Notes: generated by a model from the letters alone, not told the origin. Shown: positions 36,285 to 48,271, counted from the first letter of the stretch. The stretch is 64,000 nt of DNA from Lasiosphaeria ovina (GCA_033439765.1 JAULSN010000007.1:3038001-3102000), one strand, 5' to 3'. Numbers and translations: made by a program.

Positions 36285-39068
36285 CTAGGCAGGTCCTCCG
36301 TAGGGGAGGGGGAACTGATGATGGCCTGCCGGCGTCGGGGTGAGCGCCATCTGGCTGTTCCACCCCCTTTGCATACTATCCATCTGTAGCTGGGCGTTCG
36401 AGTTGGAATCGTTGGCAGCGTCGAACCAGATCTGCGTATCGATACGCTCACTGCCCGCCTCGGGAACTGGCTGAGAAGCAGACCATATAGATATGCCAGC
36501 TGTGCTCCACTGAACATGAGGCGCTGTTGCCCAGTGATCGTAGTGGTGGTCCTGTATCCCCAGGTCCGCGGCAGCCGGCCCTAGAGGCTGTACCTCTGGG
36601 CTCTGGTGTTGTAGAAGATTTATTGTTGTGCCTTCGCTGAGCGGAGGTGTCACGCTCACGCTGACGGCGGGCCCGGGCCCGGGACTGGAATACTTGTATT
36701 CGTAGTCGTAATCAATCTGGGACGGGACGGCAGCCACGGCTGCAATTTCGCTAGCTGGGGTGCTGTTGTTTGTAGCATGTGGCATGCGTCGGCTGTCAGT
36801 GTCGAAATCGTGACCTGCGTCGTCGCTGCCACAGAGTGAAGGCGGCGCCGGGCTACCCGATGCTGAGCTGCATGTGGTGGTGATGACACCCCCAAACCGT
36901 TCCGTCCATTGAGCGAATGGTCCATTGGGAATGCCCATGTTTTTCCCGCAAACGTCCCAGAAATTGTTGTCCCACGCACCGACCTCGGAAGCGTTGGTAT
37001 TCAATAGGCCGCTGGCCTCACCGCACCGCTCGCCCATGGCCACAAGAACCTCAACCATGCCGAGTCCTGTCAAGCCCAATGCGACCACCCAGTCAGCGCC
37101 TGACTCGGCAGGTTCCGAAACTTCCCATGCCGCGTCGTATTGTTCTGGCTGGGGGCTGGGGGCCGACGAGCCACATCCCGGGGCGATCGCTGCTGAGGAT
37201 CTGACCCGTTGATGTCCGCGAGACTGTGATGACGGGCGAGACCCGGGGTCGCCAACGCCCAGTTCCATGGCTCGCAGGACACTTTCCCTGCCACTCTTGG
37301 TTAATGTTCTCACCGCGTATATGAGCTGGAAGACGATGGGTGTGGGCAGCGTGTGGTAATCCGAGGCGGGGAAGGAAGAGAGCCACCCCTCGAACCAAGC
37401 CTTGGTGTGGCTCGATCCCGAGAATGCGGCATCAAGACTCTGGCTTGAGTGCCCGGCCGGGTTCATAATTGGCGACTGGTGAACGCATAGAACGGCCGTG
37501 TTGAGATGTGTCGTAATCAATGCTGCGCAATTGACAGACAACATGTGTCAGCTCGAGTCGACTTGGTTATCAAAAGCCTTTGAAGACACTCACCGTTGCC
37601 TCTGAAACTTTGAGGCAGATCTTGAATAATCCTGTTCAGAGAATCCTGCGATGCCGACAACATGGCCTTTGTCGAAGCGCTTCGTCCTTCTTCGTTGCCC
37701 GGGATGTTGATGTAGTAACCATTGTCGCCGCCGTCATCCAAGTGGGCATTGTTGAGATCAACAATTCGCTGAGTAAGCAGCTGGATCTTGATCAAGTGTG
37801 CTAGCAGCTGGTCCAGGTCATGCTCGCCGGCTTCCTCGAGGAGAGACAGATGTTGCTTGAGCTGCGCTGTGAAGGGCATCGGATTGAGTTGTTGGTAGTA
37901 GATGGCCGCACTGCGATTGCCGAGGGTTAACCGGGGTACAATTAAGATGAGGAGAGTGATGAGGTGGGCGCAAACGTACGATGACCGCAAATACCACACG
38001 CCCAGCGCGGCTCTTTTCCCTTCCAGAAGGTGGTCGCCCTCTACCACTTGGTCTTGGTTGATGTGTCCCCTCATCAAGTCGAGGTCGGCAACTAGCGACT
38101 CGGCCAGGCTCAGGAGATTGTTCAGCTGGCTGTGCTTCAAGCAGTGGTAGTGGTACCACCCCAGAATGACAACGATGCCCATGAGCAAGTCCAGCGACCG
38201 CTCGGCCCGGAGAAGCATGTGGTCGGAAAGGTAGCTCATGAGCTGAGACATTTGCCCCCGCATTGATTCCATGCTCTTGAAGCTGGCAACCATGCGAATG
38301 GCCGACATCAGGAATGGCCTGTCTCTTTTGAACGCATCAGAGTGCTCGTGGTCCGGGACGACGACAAAGGGATACTGTGACATCAACTCATTGCGGAATA
38401 TTGCCAAGAGATTGTCGTCCACGTCGACGGGGCCTGGACAGACGGAGTTCTGAGGCTGGCCGTAGCAATTTGGCGGCGCGAAGGAGAGGTAGGTCTCGGA
38501 AATAGGTACGGATTCTGTCTCGCCATCGCAGCGGACCTGTGTAGCGGGCGGGCGAACAATCAAGGGGCGGTCTTGAATGCATGAGTTGCGAGACATGGGA
38601 CTACATGTATCAACATGGGAAGCACATGAAGGGTCCGATGCCGAGTTCCTCGATTCAGAAGACCTCCTGGCCGTCTCATCAGAGACATCACCAGCGTTCC
38701 GGCTGCCAAGGGTAGGTAATTAGTGTCTTGTGGATGATAGCTGCCCGCGCGGGACCGGGACCTCGGAGGAGGAGTTCTAAGACGTACTGTGATGATGGTT
38801 TGGACGACCTCAACTTGCGTGGGCGGTGGACCTGGCTCGTGCATTGCTTCAGCAGACGATCGCATCTGTTCGGATTGCGTCAGTTGATCATGTTGGCATG
38901 GCCTTGGGCAAGCATAAAGCGGCCGACGGCAAGTGGGTGTCTGACTGCCTACCTGTCGCACTTGGACTCGGTAGAGCTATACTGCCGCGAGCATTTTGCT
39001 TTTGCTGAGGCACACTGGGTGCATGCCGTGCCCCACTTGGTAGTTTGGATGGGCTTTGATCGGACCAT
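36285..39068 (-). CDS. Zn(II)2Cys6 fungal transcription factor
   Basis: Four exons, 38953-39068, 38788-38865, 37594-38702 and 36285-37522, join in phase to 846 residues. The first exon (MVRSKPIQTTKWGTACTQC...) and the second, very short exon together encode a complete binuclear zinc cluster: Cys-x2-Cys-x6-Cys-x12-Cys-x2-Cys-x6-Cys, with ACTQCASAKAKC at the front and KCDRCDRLLKQC across the splice. A basic linker follows (HRPRKLRSSKP). The intron inside the cluster has a good branch site (CTGAC) 16 bases before the acceptor. The middle region (FRNELMSQYPFVVVPDHEHS; ESMRGQMSQLMSYLSDHMLL) resembles the fungal-specific regulatory domain of Leu3/War1-type factors. The C-terminal 350 residues are low-complexity, likely activating. 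Target genes are unknown; nearby transporters are candidates by position only. Confidence 0.87.
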
Positions 39069-39570
39069 TATGAGACGCAATGGGTGTGTGAGAAGTCCGA
39101 GGCCTACGGTGCGGTGAGACGGCGATTTGGTCTTGTTATTATGTGTCGGGGGCTCGGCATTCGAGGCTCGAAACTCGAGACTGGGGACCGGATGGAAGTG
39201 GAGCGGCCAAAGAAAGGGGCCCTGAGCAGCGGTTGGCTGAACCTATTGTGTGCAGAGACAAATGGCGAGGTCCGTCTCATGTCCGGCGTCCGGCGTCAAG
39301 CATCGACAGACGAGACGACGGCGGCGGCCAGTCTATGAGGGCAAGTGCACCGCCCTCCGAGGTGAGGGGGGCGCGGGCTCTTCCTATGGCACATTGACAT
39401 TGTTCATCTGTAGTGCATGTCAAGCCGGGGATAGGGAAGGTTAAGCGGCTTCTGGTGCCGTCTGCCCTCGACGGTCGACGGCCCACGATCCACGGCCGAC
39501 GATCCACGGTTCACGCGGCGGCTGATCCAATGGTATTTGGGGGAGCGTGTGCCCCTTGCCGGGCTGGCAG

Positions 39571-39662
39571 CGGCGAGGGTGGTGGGTAGGGCAGTGGGCA
39601 GTGGGCAGGGCAGTGGACAGGGGGGCAGGGCAAGGGGGGCAGAGCAGTGCAGTGGGTAGGGC
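39571..39662 (+). repeat. G-rich block with GGGCAGT repeats
   Basis: Short GGGCAGTGGGCAG-type units with many runs of three or more G on the plus strand, about 500 bases upstream of the transcription factor start. Such spacing of G runs is compatible with G-quadruplex folding. Confidence 0.7.
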
Positions 39663-42600
39663 TGAAGGGTTGCTGGGCCTCCATGCCAGGCCGGATGGGC
39701 GGCCTCGTCCTCCAGTCTCCAGGGCTGCCCTGGCCTCCGGAGTTTTTAGCGTTATGTATTGCCAGTCATGCTAAGATGGTGGGTTCCAGATTGACAGGAC
39801 CCATTATTGTGGTGTCGTTGCTGATATGATATGTGGGTGGCCAGAGTGGGTTGGCAGGATTGGATCCATGGATCCCTGCAGACCTTGTTGGCTGCACCAT
39901 TGGACACTCTACCCATGTTCGTAGTTGATGTGCACGTACCCCGTACGTGCTCCAATAAACGCAGGTAGGTGACTGCCTCCTTACCTTAATCCCCCCTCCC
40001 ATGCCGTCAGCTCGCCCACCAGAGAGAGCCATGCCACAGATCTGGGGCGAGCTCAAGCGAAGCGTTTGTTCATTAACCAACCAGGTAGTGTGTGTAGGGC
40101 CATCCATGCTATGCACAACACAACCGGTCGGTCAATCCCCATGAGCTAGTGCCTTGGCACCCCAGCAAACTGGATTCCAGCCTTTCACTCCATTGTACAA
40201 CACATTACACTAAGAGTCGGTGCTACTTACCACAGGTATGGAAGTAATTACTACCTGCCCCTTGCCAATAAAGGATTGGCAGTGAAAGCCGTTCCCGGGT
40301 CCCTTCCACTGCAAGAAGCCGGTGTCGACCGGAAAAGGTGCATGTGCGTTGCTTCGGAGCTCAGGCAGCAGAATAGTTGACAGCAATGTTGACCTGAGGC
40401 GTGTCTGTACAATAGGAGACCCAGAATCGGTTGCACTGGTTGCGGAACTTGGAGGTTGTTGCATTTGCTGATACAGTAGGGCTGATACCGTAGTGTAGAG
40501 ACACCTTACTTTATATCTGAGGGCCGTCTTGTTCTTGGCTGATTGGGAACGACGGATGAGTTGCTGGCGTACATGTTCGGACGAAATACACAAGGGATCC
40601 GTCAAGTGCACCATGTACAGAACATGCCAAGTACCGAAGGTAGGTGTCTTACACAAAGCGTGGTTTGAGATTGTCCCGCAATCGGGATTTGCCGCCGACA
40701 GCGGTTGGAACACGTCGAATTGTCAGCAAAGAGACAAGACGAGACGAGAAAGGGCTCCCACATCGAGTCGGTTACCTACGTGGTAGGTACTGTGCAACGT
40801 AAGGCAGGCGTGGAGGTACCTCGCTCACGGGCATGGTCGGGCCAAGCCGCTTGTTGGGACGCTCGGCGAGTCTGGAACACTGGCCCGGTCTGCTATGCGG
40901 GCCTGGGGTGCAGCCCATCAAAGCCCCGTCCCTGGACCAATGTGGTAGTCTGGTGCACGGACGGCCAGGTCGAATCGCCTCAACTTTATTCTTTACATGT
41001 ATCTGTGTTCGTATCCACGTACGGAACTTTTCCGCGCCGATCGCAATGCCTCCGTGACCTTTTCAATTATCAATTTGCCCAGGCAACCTGGCGGTGGGGC
41101 ACCTCCTGCGACCCAAGTTGCCAAACCCCAAACCCATCGCCCTACTAATAAGGTGACGAGCAAAAGTTTTATCCCCTGCCCGGGTCCCGACAAGGCCCCC
41201 GGCGCGTCACGATTTCAAAATTACAGCGCCCGTTCCGTTCGCAATACAGCGGTAGCAGGGACGGCACTGGCCAAGACATGGTTGCTGCTGGTACTGGACA
41301 GGGGAATAAAACTTACCCCTAGACTATAGTAGAGACCCGTCAAGACCATGGACATTGCTGTCTGATCGGGGCCGAGAATGGGATGGGCACCATCGATGAC
41401 GGGGACCTGGAGGGAAGCCCGCTAACCTTGTGTAAAACCACGCTAAACTCCGCTCGCAAACAATGGATGACCTGCGAAGAGGCACAAAGAGAACAGCTCC
41501 AGCCCAGTCCTCGATTTTTGTCTTTGCCAAGTCTTGAAACTGGATAAATACATGCAAAAATGGAATGCTCCAACAAGGTTTGTTCCTCCATCTTCAGGTG
41601 CTGCCTTCTCGAACCCGAAATCTCTTAAAAGCTTGCATTGCCCTGCACCTGTTGGTTCGGAGGGGGGAGAACGCACCTTCAGTCCTTCAGCACAGACCAC
41701 CGGGCGACAACAACCGATTGGGATCCTGAACCACGTTTCTTCAGGCCGTTTACATGTGGGCCCAGTCAGTGAAGACGAATCCTAGAAACTCACATTAAAC
41801 GCCAAGGTCGATAACCCTGCCAGGGCGAAGAATTCATGCATATAGGTAATTACGTGCCGTAGAACTTTGAGGCGGGGTTGAGTACTTAGGCAATTACTTC
41901 GGTACCATAGTAAAGTGCGGATTTCTCGCCTTTCCCAACCTACCATGGTACATGACGACGATACACGGGATAAGAATATGGAGCATTCTTGCGGAGCATA
42001 CCGTACTACGTTTTAACAACTTATAGGTTTTAAAATAGCGCGGACAAACTCGCAACCGTTCGCCTAAATAACTAAGGTGGACTGGGGTTTAATAGATTTC
42101 ACATTCCAAACACCCTCAGCTCGAGGAATTGTTAATACGTAACCACTCAAATCTTATTTATAATATTCGGGTGCGCAAGCGAGCTGTTGCAAGGGCCATA
42201 ATTTGCGTATTTCATTTTTACGGTGTGCAACCACTGAAAGCATGCATTGTTATGGGTACCATGCTATACATAAATACATACATCCATACGCGATGCGGCA
42301 TGGATCGGCGTTGCCGCCCCCTCGACCGGTTCCGCCACTCCCATCGCACCACGGGCAGGCTTCCCGGAAAAATGACGTTCCATGGCCTGCCAGATCGGCA
42401 GAGCGAGTGTTTGGCTTGAATCCGGGGGCATAAGCTACTGGAAACCTGTGCATCTATGGATGTTTATTCTTGAATGGCTTTATGGGCCGCCGAGGTGCCT
42501 TGTAGAGTTGCACTCGCCATTACCATTGCAATTCTTGTGCCGAGTCGACACACGGACACACCACAACCTATCTATCACCAGAGAGATGCCACAATTGCCT

Positions 42601-44174
42601 GGGTACAGAGCAGCTATTTCCTACGCCAGTCGATGAATAAAGTAAGTAGACAAGGCCTGCCGGTTGCCCTGAACAGTGGCCATAACCGAAGCCGAAACAG
42701 CTACCCAACAAAAATAAATTTGTCGAGCATCATTGCATTCGCGGTAGTCAGTGGGGGTCTGATCCCCACAGACACCCATCCCAATCCGGTCAGAGAGAGC
42801 AATGCCGCAAGGCCGCAGCGAAGGCCGCGAGGGCTCAGATGCACAAAGTTTTGTGGAGCCGTTGGGCAGCACCAAAGGATTGAACGCGGCAACTTGAAAC
42901 AAAATAATATATTGTGCCTCTCTTTCGCCGCTCCATTGCACGCTAGAGTGGCACTCCCAGCACCTCGCCGTCGACCTCGCCATCCACGTTACTTGCAATC
43001 GTCCTTATCTTGTCCATGATTTGCCGCTGGAGCGAGCCATACGTGTATAACACAGGGAGGGACACAGGCCGGGCGGCACAGCAATGGTCTGGCGCACCTC
43101 AGGTGGGTCGAGCACCCACCAACAACCTGGAACCAATGCAATGGATGGCAAAAAGAGAGCTGTTCAAGTTGTTCCGTATCCTGTGTAAAATCACACGCCG
43201 CCGTTGACGGCGCCCAAATGCCTGGAGCCAATGCCCCGGCGCCTCCTTTTCCCGGCACATTTTGGGGTTTTGGGTATCGACGTATCGACGCGTGTTCTGC
43301 CCCCACGCCAATGGTGGCAACCAAGGTAAGGTACCTTAATTATCTGCAAAAAAAACGAGCCTAGTGTAAAAATTCCCGTCGCTGTTGCGGTACTTTTAAC
43401 AGCTTGCTTTCATACTCCCATTTTGCAAGTACCTAGACAGGCAGACTGGACATCGATGGGCGATGAATGCAAGGGACAACACATAACGCGTCCTGCCGTC
43501 CGAGCCGAAGAAACGCCACGAAAATCCCCAGGCCCGCTTCCGGGCGACACAAGAACCGGGTCTGCGGGACGGAACAGGGGTAGCTGTCTCTGTAGTGCCA
43601 CAAACTTGTCTCCCCCACCCATCCCTATTCTTGAAATCCCCCCCTTCCTGACTTCAACCCCGCGCGCTCTTCCACATTCGCTCAGATTCAAGCCGACGAA
43701 AATTCTCTGGGAGCGCCACTCGGGCAATCTCTCGGGGATTCCTAAGGCTGTGTAAAATTACCGGCCCGACGGTCCGGGAGCTCTGTGAATGTGTAACTGT
43801 GGCTGTGAACTTGGTTGGGATGCTGACTGACGTCCCCTGCCTTTGGCGCACTGAGGGGGGTGATGTCACAAACAACGGTGCGCAGAAAGTGGTCAAAAGA
43901 GTGCTTGTATTAGGAAGAAGAAAAAGAGGTGGGCATAGCCTAGGTGCCCTACTTTTTGTGATGAAATCGGGTTTTAGACCTAGGAGGCCAGGAATGTAGA
44001 TCAGGGCCAAGTAGGTCAACGGCGCCACGAATGTACATTCGACGGCTTCTTCCGACAGGTGACGACGATTTGGGGAATTGGGTGAGGGGAAGGGAAAGTG
44101 AAACAAAAAAAAAGACTTGGGATCTGCCCTGGACATTCCAAGTACTAGGTACGGAATGGTTGCCCCAGACGGAA

Positions 44175-44230
44175 TTTTTTTTTTTTTTTTTTTTTAAGAA
44201 AAAAAAGAAAAAAAAAAAAAAAAAAAAGAA
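44175..44230. repeat. T21/A-rich perfect-pairing tract
   Basis: Twenty-one T are followed at once by about 35 bases of A interrupted only by single G (44196-44230). The two halves can pair into a long hairpin. Confidence 0.9.
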
Positions 44231-44322
44231 ACATGTTTCATCACATGCCCACACGCAGCAGCGGTCGACCTTTCTGGGGCCTAGGGCGCCGGTCTCGTTC
44301 CTGTTCCCGCCGGACTTTTGAT

Positions 44323-44364
44323 GGAATTCTCCGGTGGCTGGTCGGAATTCTCCGGTGGCTGGCC
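44323..44364 (+). repeat. 21-bp direct repeat, two copies
   Basis: GGAATTCTCCGGTGGCTGG occurs at 44323 and again at 44344, period 21. Confidence 0.9.
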
Positions 44365-44790
44365 GGCTGAAACAAGGCCCGATCAAAATTGAATCTGCCG
44401 TCGGGCTACTTTTGCGGCGGAGCTCTAGTGTGCGACATGCCTGCGTCGAATTCCCGAAACACTGGTTGGGAAACACAAGAAAGCGCCAAGCATTACTGTT
44501 GCAGCGGCCTCGAAAGGTCAACAACTGCGAACGAGCTGACCATGTTGATTGGCTTTGGAGGACCTCTACTTTCCATTAGTCGTACCCCTCTCAGCACAAC
44601 ACATCAAGTGCAATCAATTCTACCCACAGATTAACTCTAGTTAACAGCATGCGTGAAGATTTCATTCTGGGTGCACGGTCAGATATCTTCTTTTTGCTCA
44701 CTATGTTGTCAATGAGACGATCACTATCTAGTTGGCCCATCCATTTCCGGGTGTTCATGTCGGCGACAACTCGCGACTCAAGCTGTGTAA

Positions 44791-44861
44791 TTTGAGTACG
44801 GGGAGTCGAACCTCGGGCTGCTGAGTGAGAGTCAGCGATGTTACCGCTACACCATATTTGA
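44791..44861 (-). tRNA. tRNA-Glu(CTC), probably degenerate
   Basis: On the minus strand I can fold a tRNA. The A box reads TGGTGTAGCGG, the D stem is GTGT/ACAT, the anticodon stem GCTGA/TCAGC encloses loop CTCTCAC (anticodon CTC at 44827-44829), and the B box GGTTCGACTCC is intact. The acceptor stem TCAAATA/TACTCAA has three A-C mismatches and the T stem has one. The D loop lacks one base compared with the usual tRNA-Glu. The internal promoter is good but the stem damage suggests a decaying copy. Confidence 0.6.
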
Positions 44862-45216
44862 TGATCCTTGAAAATTGTTCAGGGGAAGCTTGTTATTATA
44901 CGAGTGGAGAGTAATGTGGGTGTAAACGGCCAAGAGTGAGAATGTAGTTCACTATTTCAATCGCCCTTCCAGTTAGATATTCTTTCCTCCCGTGCGAAAT
45001 GACGACAATTAACACGAAATAACATGCTTCTATAATGGTAGAGCGTCTGGGTTTGGGGTTGAGCTCAAGGATCGTTGATCCGTATTCTCAAATTCCTTTC
45101 CCAACCTTGAATTTGTTATTTTATTTATTTTCCTTCTAGAATGGCAACATCACCGAACCGCTCACTGCCCAGTGGTCAACAATCAACTAAATTTGGCAAC
45201 CTGTGGGAACAGCTAA

Positions 45217-45974
45217 CTATTTCTTGTTCTCTGGCTCCCATAGCATGGTGTAGTGCGGGAGTCCAAGCATCTCAAATGTCCCTAGGTCGCGGAACCCGAG
45301 AGACTGGTACATGGGTTTACCGGCCGCGCTGGCGGAAAGAAACACGCCTTTTTTCTCGGCAGCTGCTTGGTCCAACCCCCACCGCACGAGCATCTTGCCA
45401 ATGCCTCGGCGGTGGTGGCGAGGATCCACGGTCAAGATCAAGAGGTCTGGAAAGAGAGACGTGTCAGCTACGGCGAGATAATAATGTCATAATGACAACA
45501 TGCACATTGGTCAGGGACCGCAGTTGGTTGATGGGGAACAGAGGTAGAAAATGACGAACACCACAAGTCGTTATGTGCGGTTGGCCCAATCAACCGCTCC
45601 GTCTCGGCATCCATGATCACATAGATGGCGTCTAGGGCTGTTTTATCGAGCGTGATTGGGTCTCCGTCTTTTTCAGATTCCTTGGTCGGGAGTGTCGTGC
45701 CGGCGACATGTGGCTTGTCCCACTGGGCGAAGGCGACGACTGTCTCGTGGCCGTCGATTGTGTCGACAGCGACCATGGTTGGCATGCCCTCACTCATGCG
45801 CCGCCAGGTCCTCGCCGCCCGCCATGCTGGCTCCTCGTCCAAGTCTGGCTGGTCGGCGGGGCGGAGGTGGGCGGGGAACAAAACGGTCGAGAGCGTGTCC
45901 TTGAAGGCGTCAGTCGCGATGCGGCCAACTGCTGCCATGTCGCTCTTGACGGCGGGGCGGATGTGGAGAGGCAT
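45217..45974 (-). CDS. GNAT-family N-acetyltransferase
   Basis: Two exons, 45560-45974 and 45217-45446, join as DLWY|LLILTVDP and give 214 residues. The start LHIRPAVKSDMAAVGRIATDAF is the typical beta1-alpha1 of the GNAT fold. Exon 2 holds the acetyl-CoA binding motif A (LTVDPRHHRRGIGKMLVRWG, with the R-x-x-G-x-G/A loop), then motif B (PMYQSLGFRDLGTFEM). Such proteins transfer an acetyl group from acetyl-CoA to an amine. The acceptor cannot be inferred. The donor is the weak GTTCGT; an alternative GTGTTC donor upstream would break the frame. It lies on the same strand as the following genes but has its own spacing. Confidence 0.85.
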
Positions 45975-46524
45975 GACGGATTTAATGAACAGAACTGGTT
46001 TGGTGCGGTTGGATATCTTTGCACTCAGTTGAACTTAGTTAGATGCAGGTATAGAGTCTGGACTCTGGAGGAAGGATTTGATTTTTTTATTTAAAATGAA
46101 GTGTGGAGAGAATCGATTTGCCCTGAGTTAATTGCCTGCCTGCCTACCTAGGCACAACAGCTAAAATATGGCAGGACGGGCAGTGAGTCATGCGCAGTCC
46201 AGGTGGGGCCAAGGGCCAAAAGGGGCAACTTCACAGCTCCGAGGTCTCGAGCCAATAGGCCGGCAGATATAACCCAAGCAAGATCGTAGAGCAAAGGGAG
46301 AGTATGACAAATCACGAGGTACGAACCATAGAAGTTACCTACCTATGTAGGTACCTAGGTAGGTAAGGTAGGTATCTAGGTAAATGCCTGAATATGCGTT
46401 ACGCGTTAATTCCTACCAACCTAATCACTAAATTAATCGGCCGTTTCCTTGCCGAAAATAGTAAAACTTGACTAGGCACCTGACAACAACATCTCGTATC
46501 TGGTATCTCGGCGCTTCACCGTTG
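45975..46524. other. Intergenic region with TACCTAGGTA cluster
   Basis: Contains a dense block of TACCTA/TAGGTA repeats at about 46335-46382, upstream of the acetyltransferase gene. No gene is seen. Confidence 0.6.
46335..46382. repeat. TACCTAGGTA palindromic repeat cluster
   Basis: Reads TTACCTACCTATGTAGGTAC then CTAGGTAGGTAAGGTAGGTA and so on. It is self-complementary. Confidence 0.85.
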
Positions 46525-47637
46525 TCACCTGAGAGGATGCTGCATCAACACCTTCTCCATGCTCAGCTTCCCATCAAACGCGTCCCCGAGAGCGACTACA
46601 GCATCCTCCGCGGTATCCACTACCGATATCTTGGGCAGCGGCCTCCACGCCGACTCGTGATTGTCGATGAGCCAGCTGACGACCTTGTCCTGTCGCTGCC
46701 ACCACCCCGGGTGTTGTGTCTCTTGCATGTCCCCCTTTCTTGAGAACAGGGCGAAGGTCCAGTCTGCGTCCTGCGCCACCGGGAGCGCACAGCACAGCCG
46801 GGCCTCTCCCCTAGCCAGGGCGCCATCTGCAAGACAGAGCTTTGCAACGGCTGGGCTGCTTCTGCTGAAATCTTCGACTCCGGCCCTTGGCGGTTCGAAG
46901 ACGCCTAGGCCCGCTCCAACAGCGTCGAACACGGCGTAGAGAGGCAGTGCCAGGTCTTCTGCCGCCCGTCTAATGTCGTGCACGACTGCCGGGCTGTGGT
47001 AGTCGAAGCACCGTGCGGCTCCTGCTACTCGCAGCGCCTCGTGGTTCGCCGGCGAGGCCGTCACAAAGACTGCTTCAAAACCAGCCGCACGTGCCAGGTG
47101 CAGTGCCGCCCAGCCCACAGAGCTAGAACCCCCCCATATCAGCAGTGCCTGGCCGCGTGCGCTATTTCCGTCGACTCCAGCCGCCTCGAGCCCGAAGCCA
47201 AGACAATTGAAGAGGGCGTCGGCGGCTGTCTGCGCTGCTGTGGCCATACTTGCAGCCCAGCGTGCTTCGAGGTCTGCAGGCCGACGCCACGTCATGTATG
47301 GATCGGCCAGCAGGAAGGCTTGGTGGGCGCCCGCATGCATGGCACGCTGATGCCCGGGAAACGTCATGCCCAGTACCTCGTCGCCAGGGGAAAACGGGGA
47401 GCTGGGCCCCGAGTCAACGACGGTCCCGGAAAAGTCGTAGCCCATGACGAACGAGTTCATTCCCATCCAGAAGTGGCGGACGTCGCCGGGATTGATGCCT
47501 GAGTACCGGACGCGCACCAAGCTCTGGCTGTTCTGCGGCGTATATGGGGAGCTAGGCCCCATCTCCAAGATGGCGATGTCGCTATTCGCGCTGAGGTATA
47601 GAGCCTTGTAACTCGGCAGGATTTCTGAAGTGGCCAT
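46525..47637 (-). CDS. Zinc-free MDR-type dehydrogenase (quinone oxidoreductase / trans-enoyl reductase-like)
   Basis: Single exon, 370 residues. The GroES-like N-terminal domain shows VRVRYSGINPGDVRHFWMG and GYDFSGTVVDSG...FSPGDEVLG. The Rossmann domain shows ALLIWGGSSSVGWAALHLAR, the NADPH-binding signature, at about residue 165. The Cys ligands of zinc alcohol dehydrogenases are absent, so it belongs to the zinc-independent group that reduces double bonds with NADPH. Fungal members of this group include stand-alone enoyl reductases of polyketide pathways and many catabolic enzymes. No polyketide synthase lies in the window, so the pathway is open. No lesion is visible. Confidence 0.85.
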   Translation of the reverse strand: MATSEILPSYKALYLSANSDIAILEMGPSSPYTPQNSQSLVRVRYSGINPGDVRHFWMGMNSFVMGYDFSGTVVDSGPSSPFSPGDEVLGMTFPGHQRAMHAGAHQAFLLADPYMTWRRPADLEARWAASMATAAQTAADALFNCLGFGLEAAGVDGNSARGQALLIWGGSSSVGWAALHLARAAGFEAVFVTASPANHEALRVAGAARCFDYHSPAVVHDIRRAAEDLALPLYAVFDAVGAGLGVFEPPRAGVEDFSRSSPAVAKLCLADGALARGEARLCCALPVAQDADWTFALFSRKGDMQETQHPGWWQRQDKVVSWLIDNHESAWRPLPKISVVDTAEDAVVALGDAFDGKLSMEKVLMQHPLR

Positions 47638-48271
47638 TTTTGACTGCGTATTCGGAGGCGGGCGAAAAATACGCTCCAGATGAACAGACGACCCCTGTCA
47701 GCTCCCGGATGAAGAGAACAATGACAAGATTGTGTCCTTCCCTGGACCGACACTTTTTCATTCTTATATAGAAGAGGAACGATAAAACTGGGCGTGATAT
47801 ACAGCCCGATGTTACTCGCTCCGTCTGTTCCAAGCAACCAGATGGCCTCGGGGCTTGAGCGCTTGGATGCGAGCTTTCCGGAGCGACGTGGCCAATGAAC
47901 TTTGTGAGCTGTCCTAATTCGCAAACACCTCTCGGACCTACTCTACCCCAAATGGGGTTAATGCAAGGCATGGCCAATCTGGGTGCGCTAATGGTAATTG
48001 CGTCATCTGCCACACTGTCAGTGTCTGCGGTTGAACCGCCTCAGGTTAAAATTTGGGCGTGACCGTTATTAGAGACTCATGGCACGCAACCACGCACAAC
48101 CCCTGCCACAGTTGCATAAAGAAACAGGCTTAAACATGACGACAGTTTGCATTGGTTTTGGTGGTGTCTCCACCGCACGATCCCTGATTCCATAATTAGG
48201 CCGCAACAGGCCTTATACTCGCTGTGACGATTCAAGCATGCTGTCTGAACCTAATTCGCTGCCGTCGTGCC
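47638..48271. other. Intergenic region
   Basis: Promoter side of the dehydrogenase and 3' side of the DUF427 gene. Nothing recognisable. Confidence 0.5.

Larger units (their letters stand above)
39069..44790. other. Large gene-poor spacer (about 5.7 kb)
   Basis: Upstream of the transcription factor. ORFs are short and show no motifs. Contents include a G-rich block (39571-39662), an AT-rich stretch (41800-42200), a 21-base direct repeat (44323-44364) and a T/A hairpin tract (44175-44230). Confidence 0.5.
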
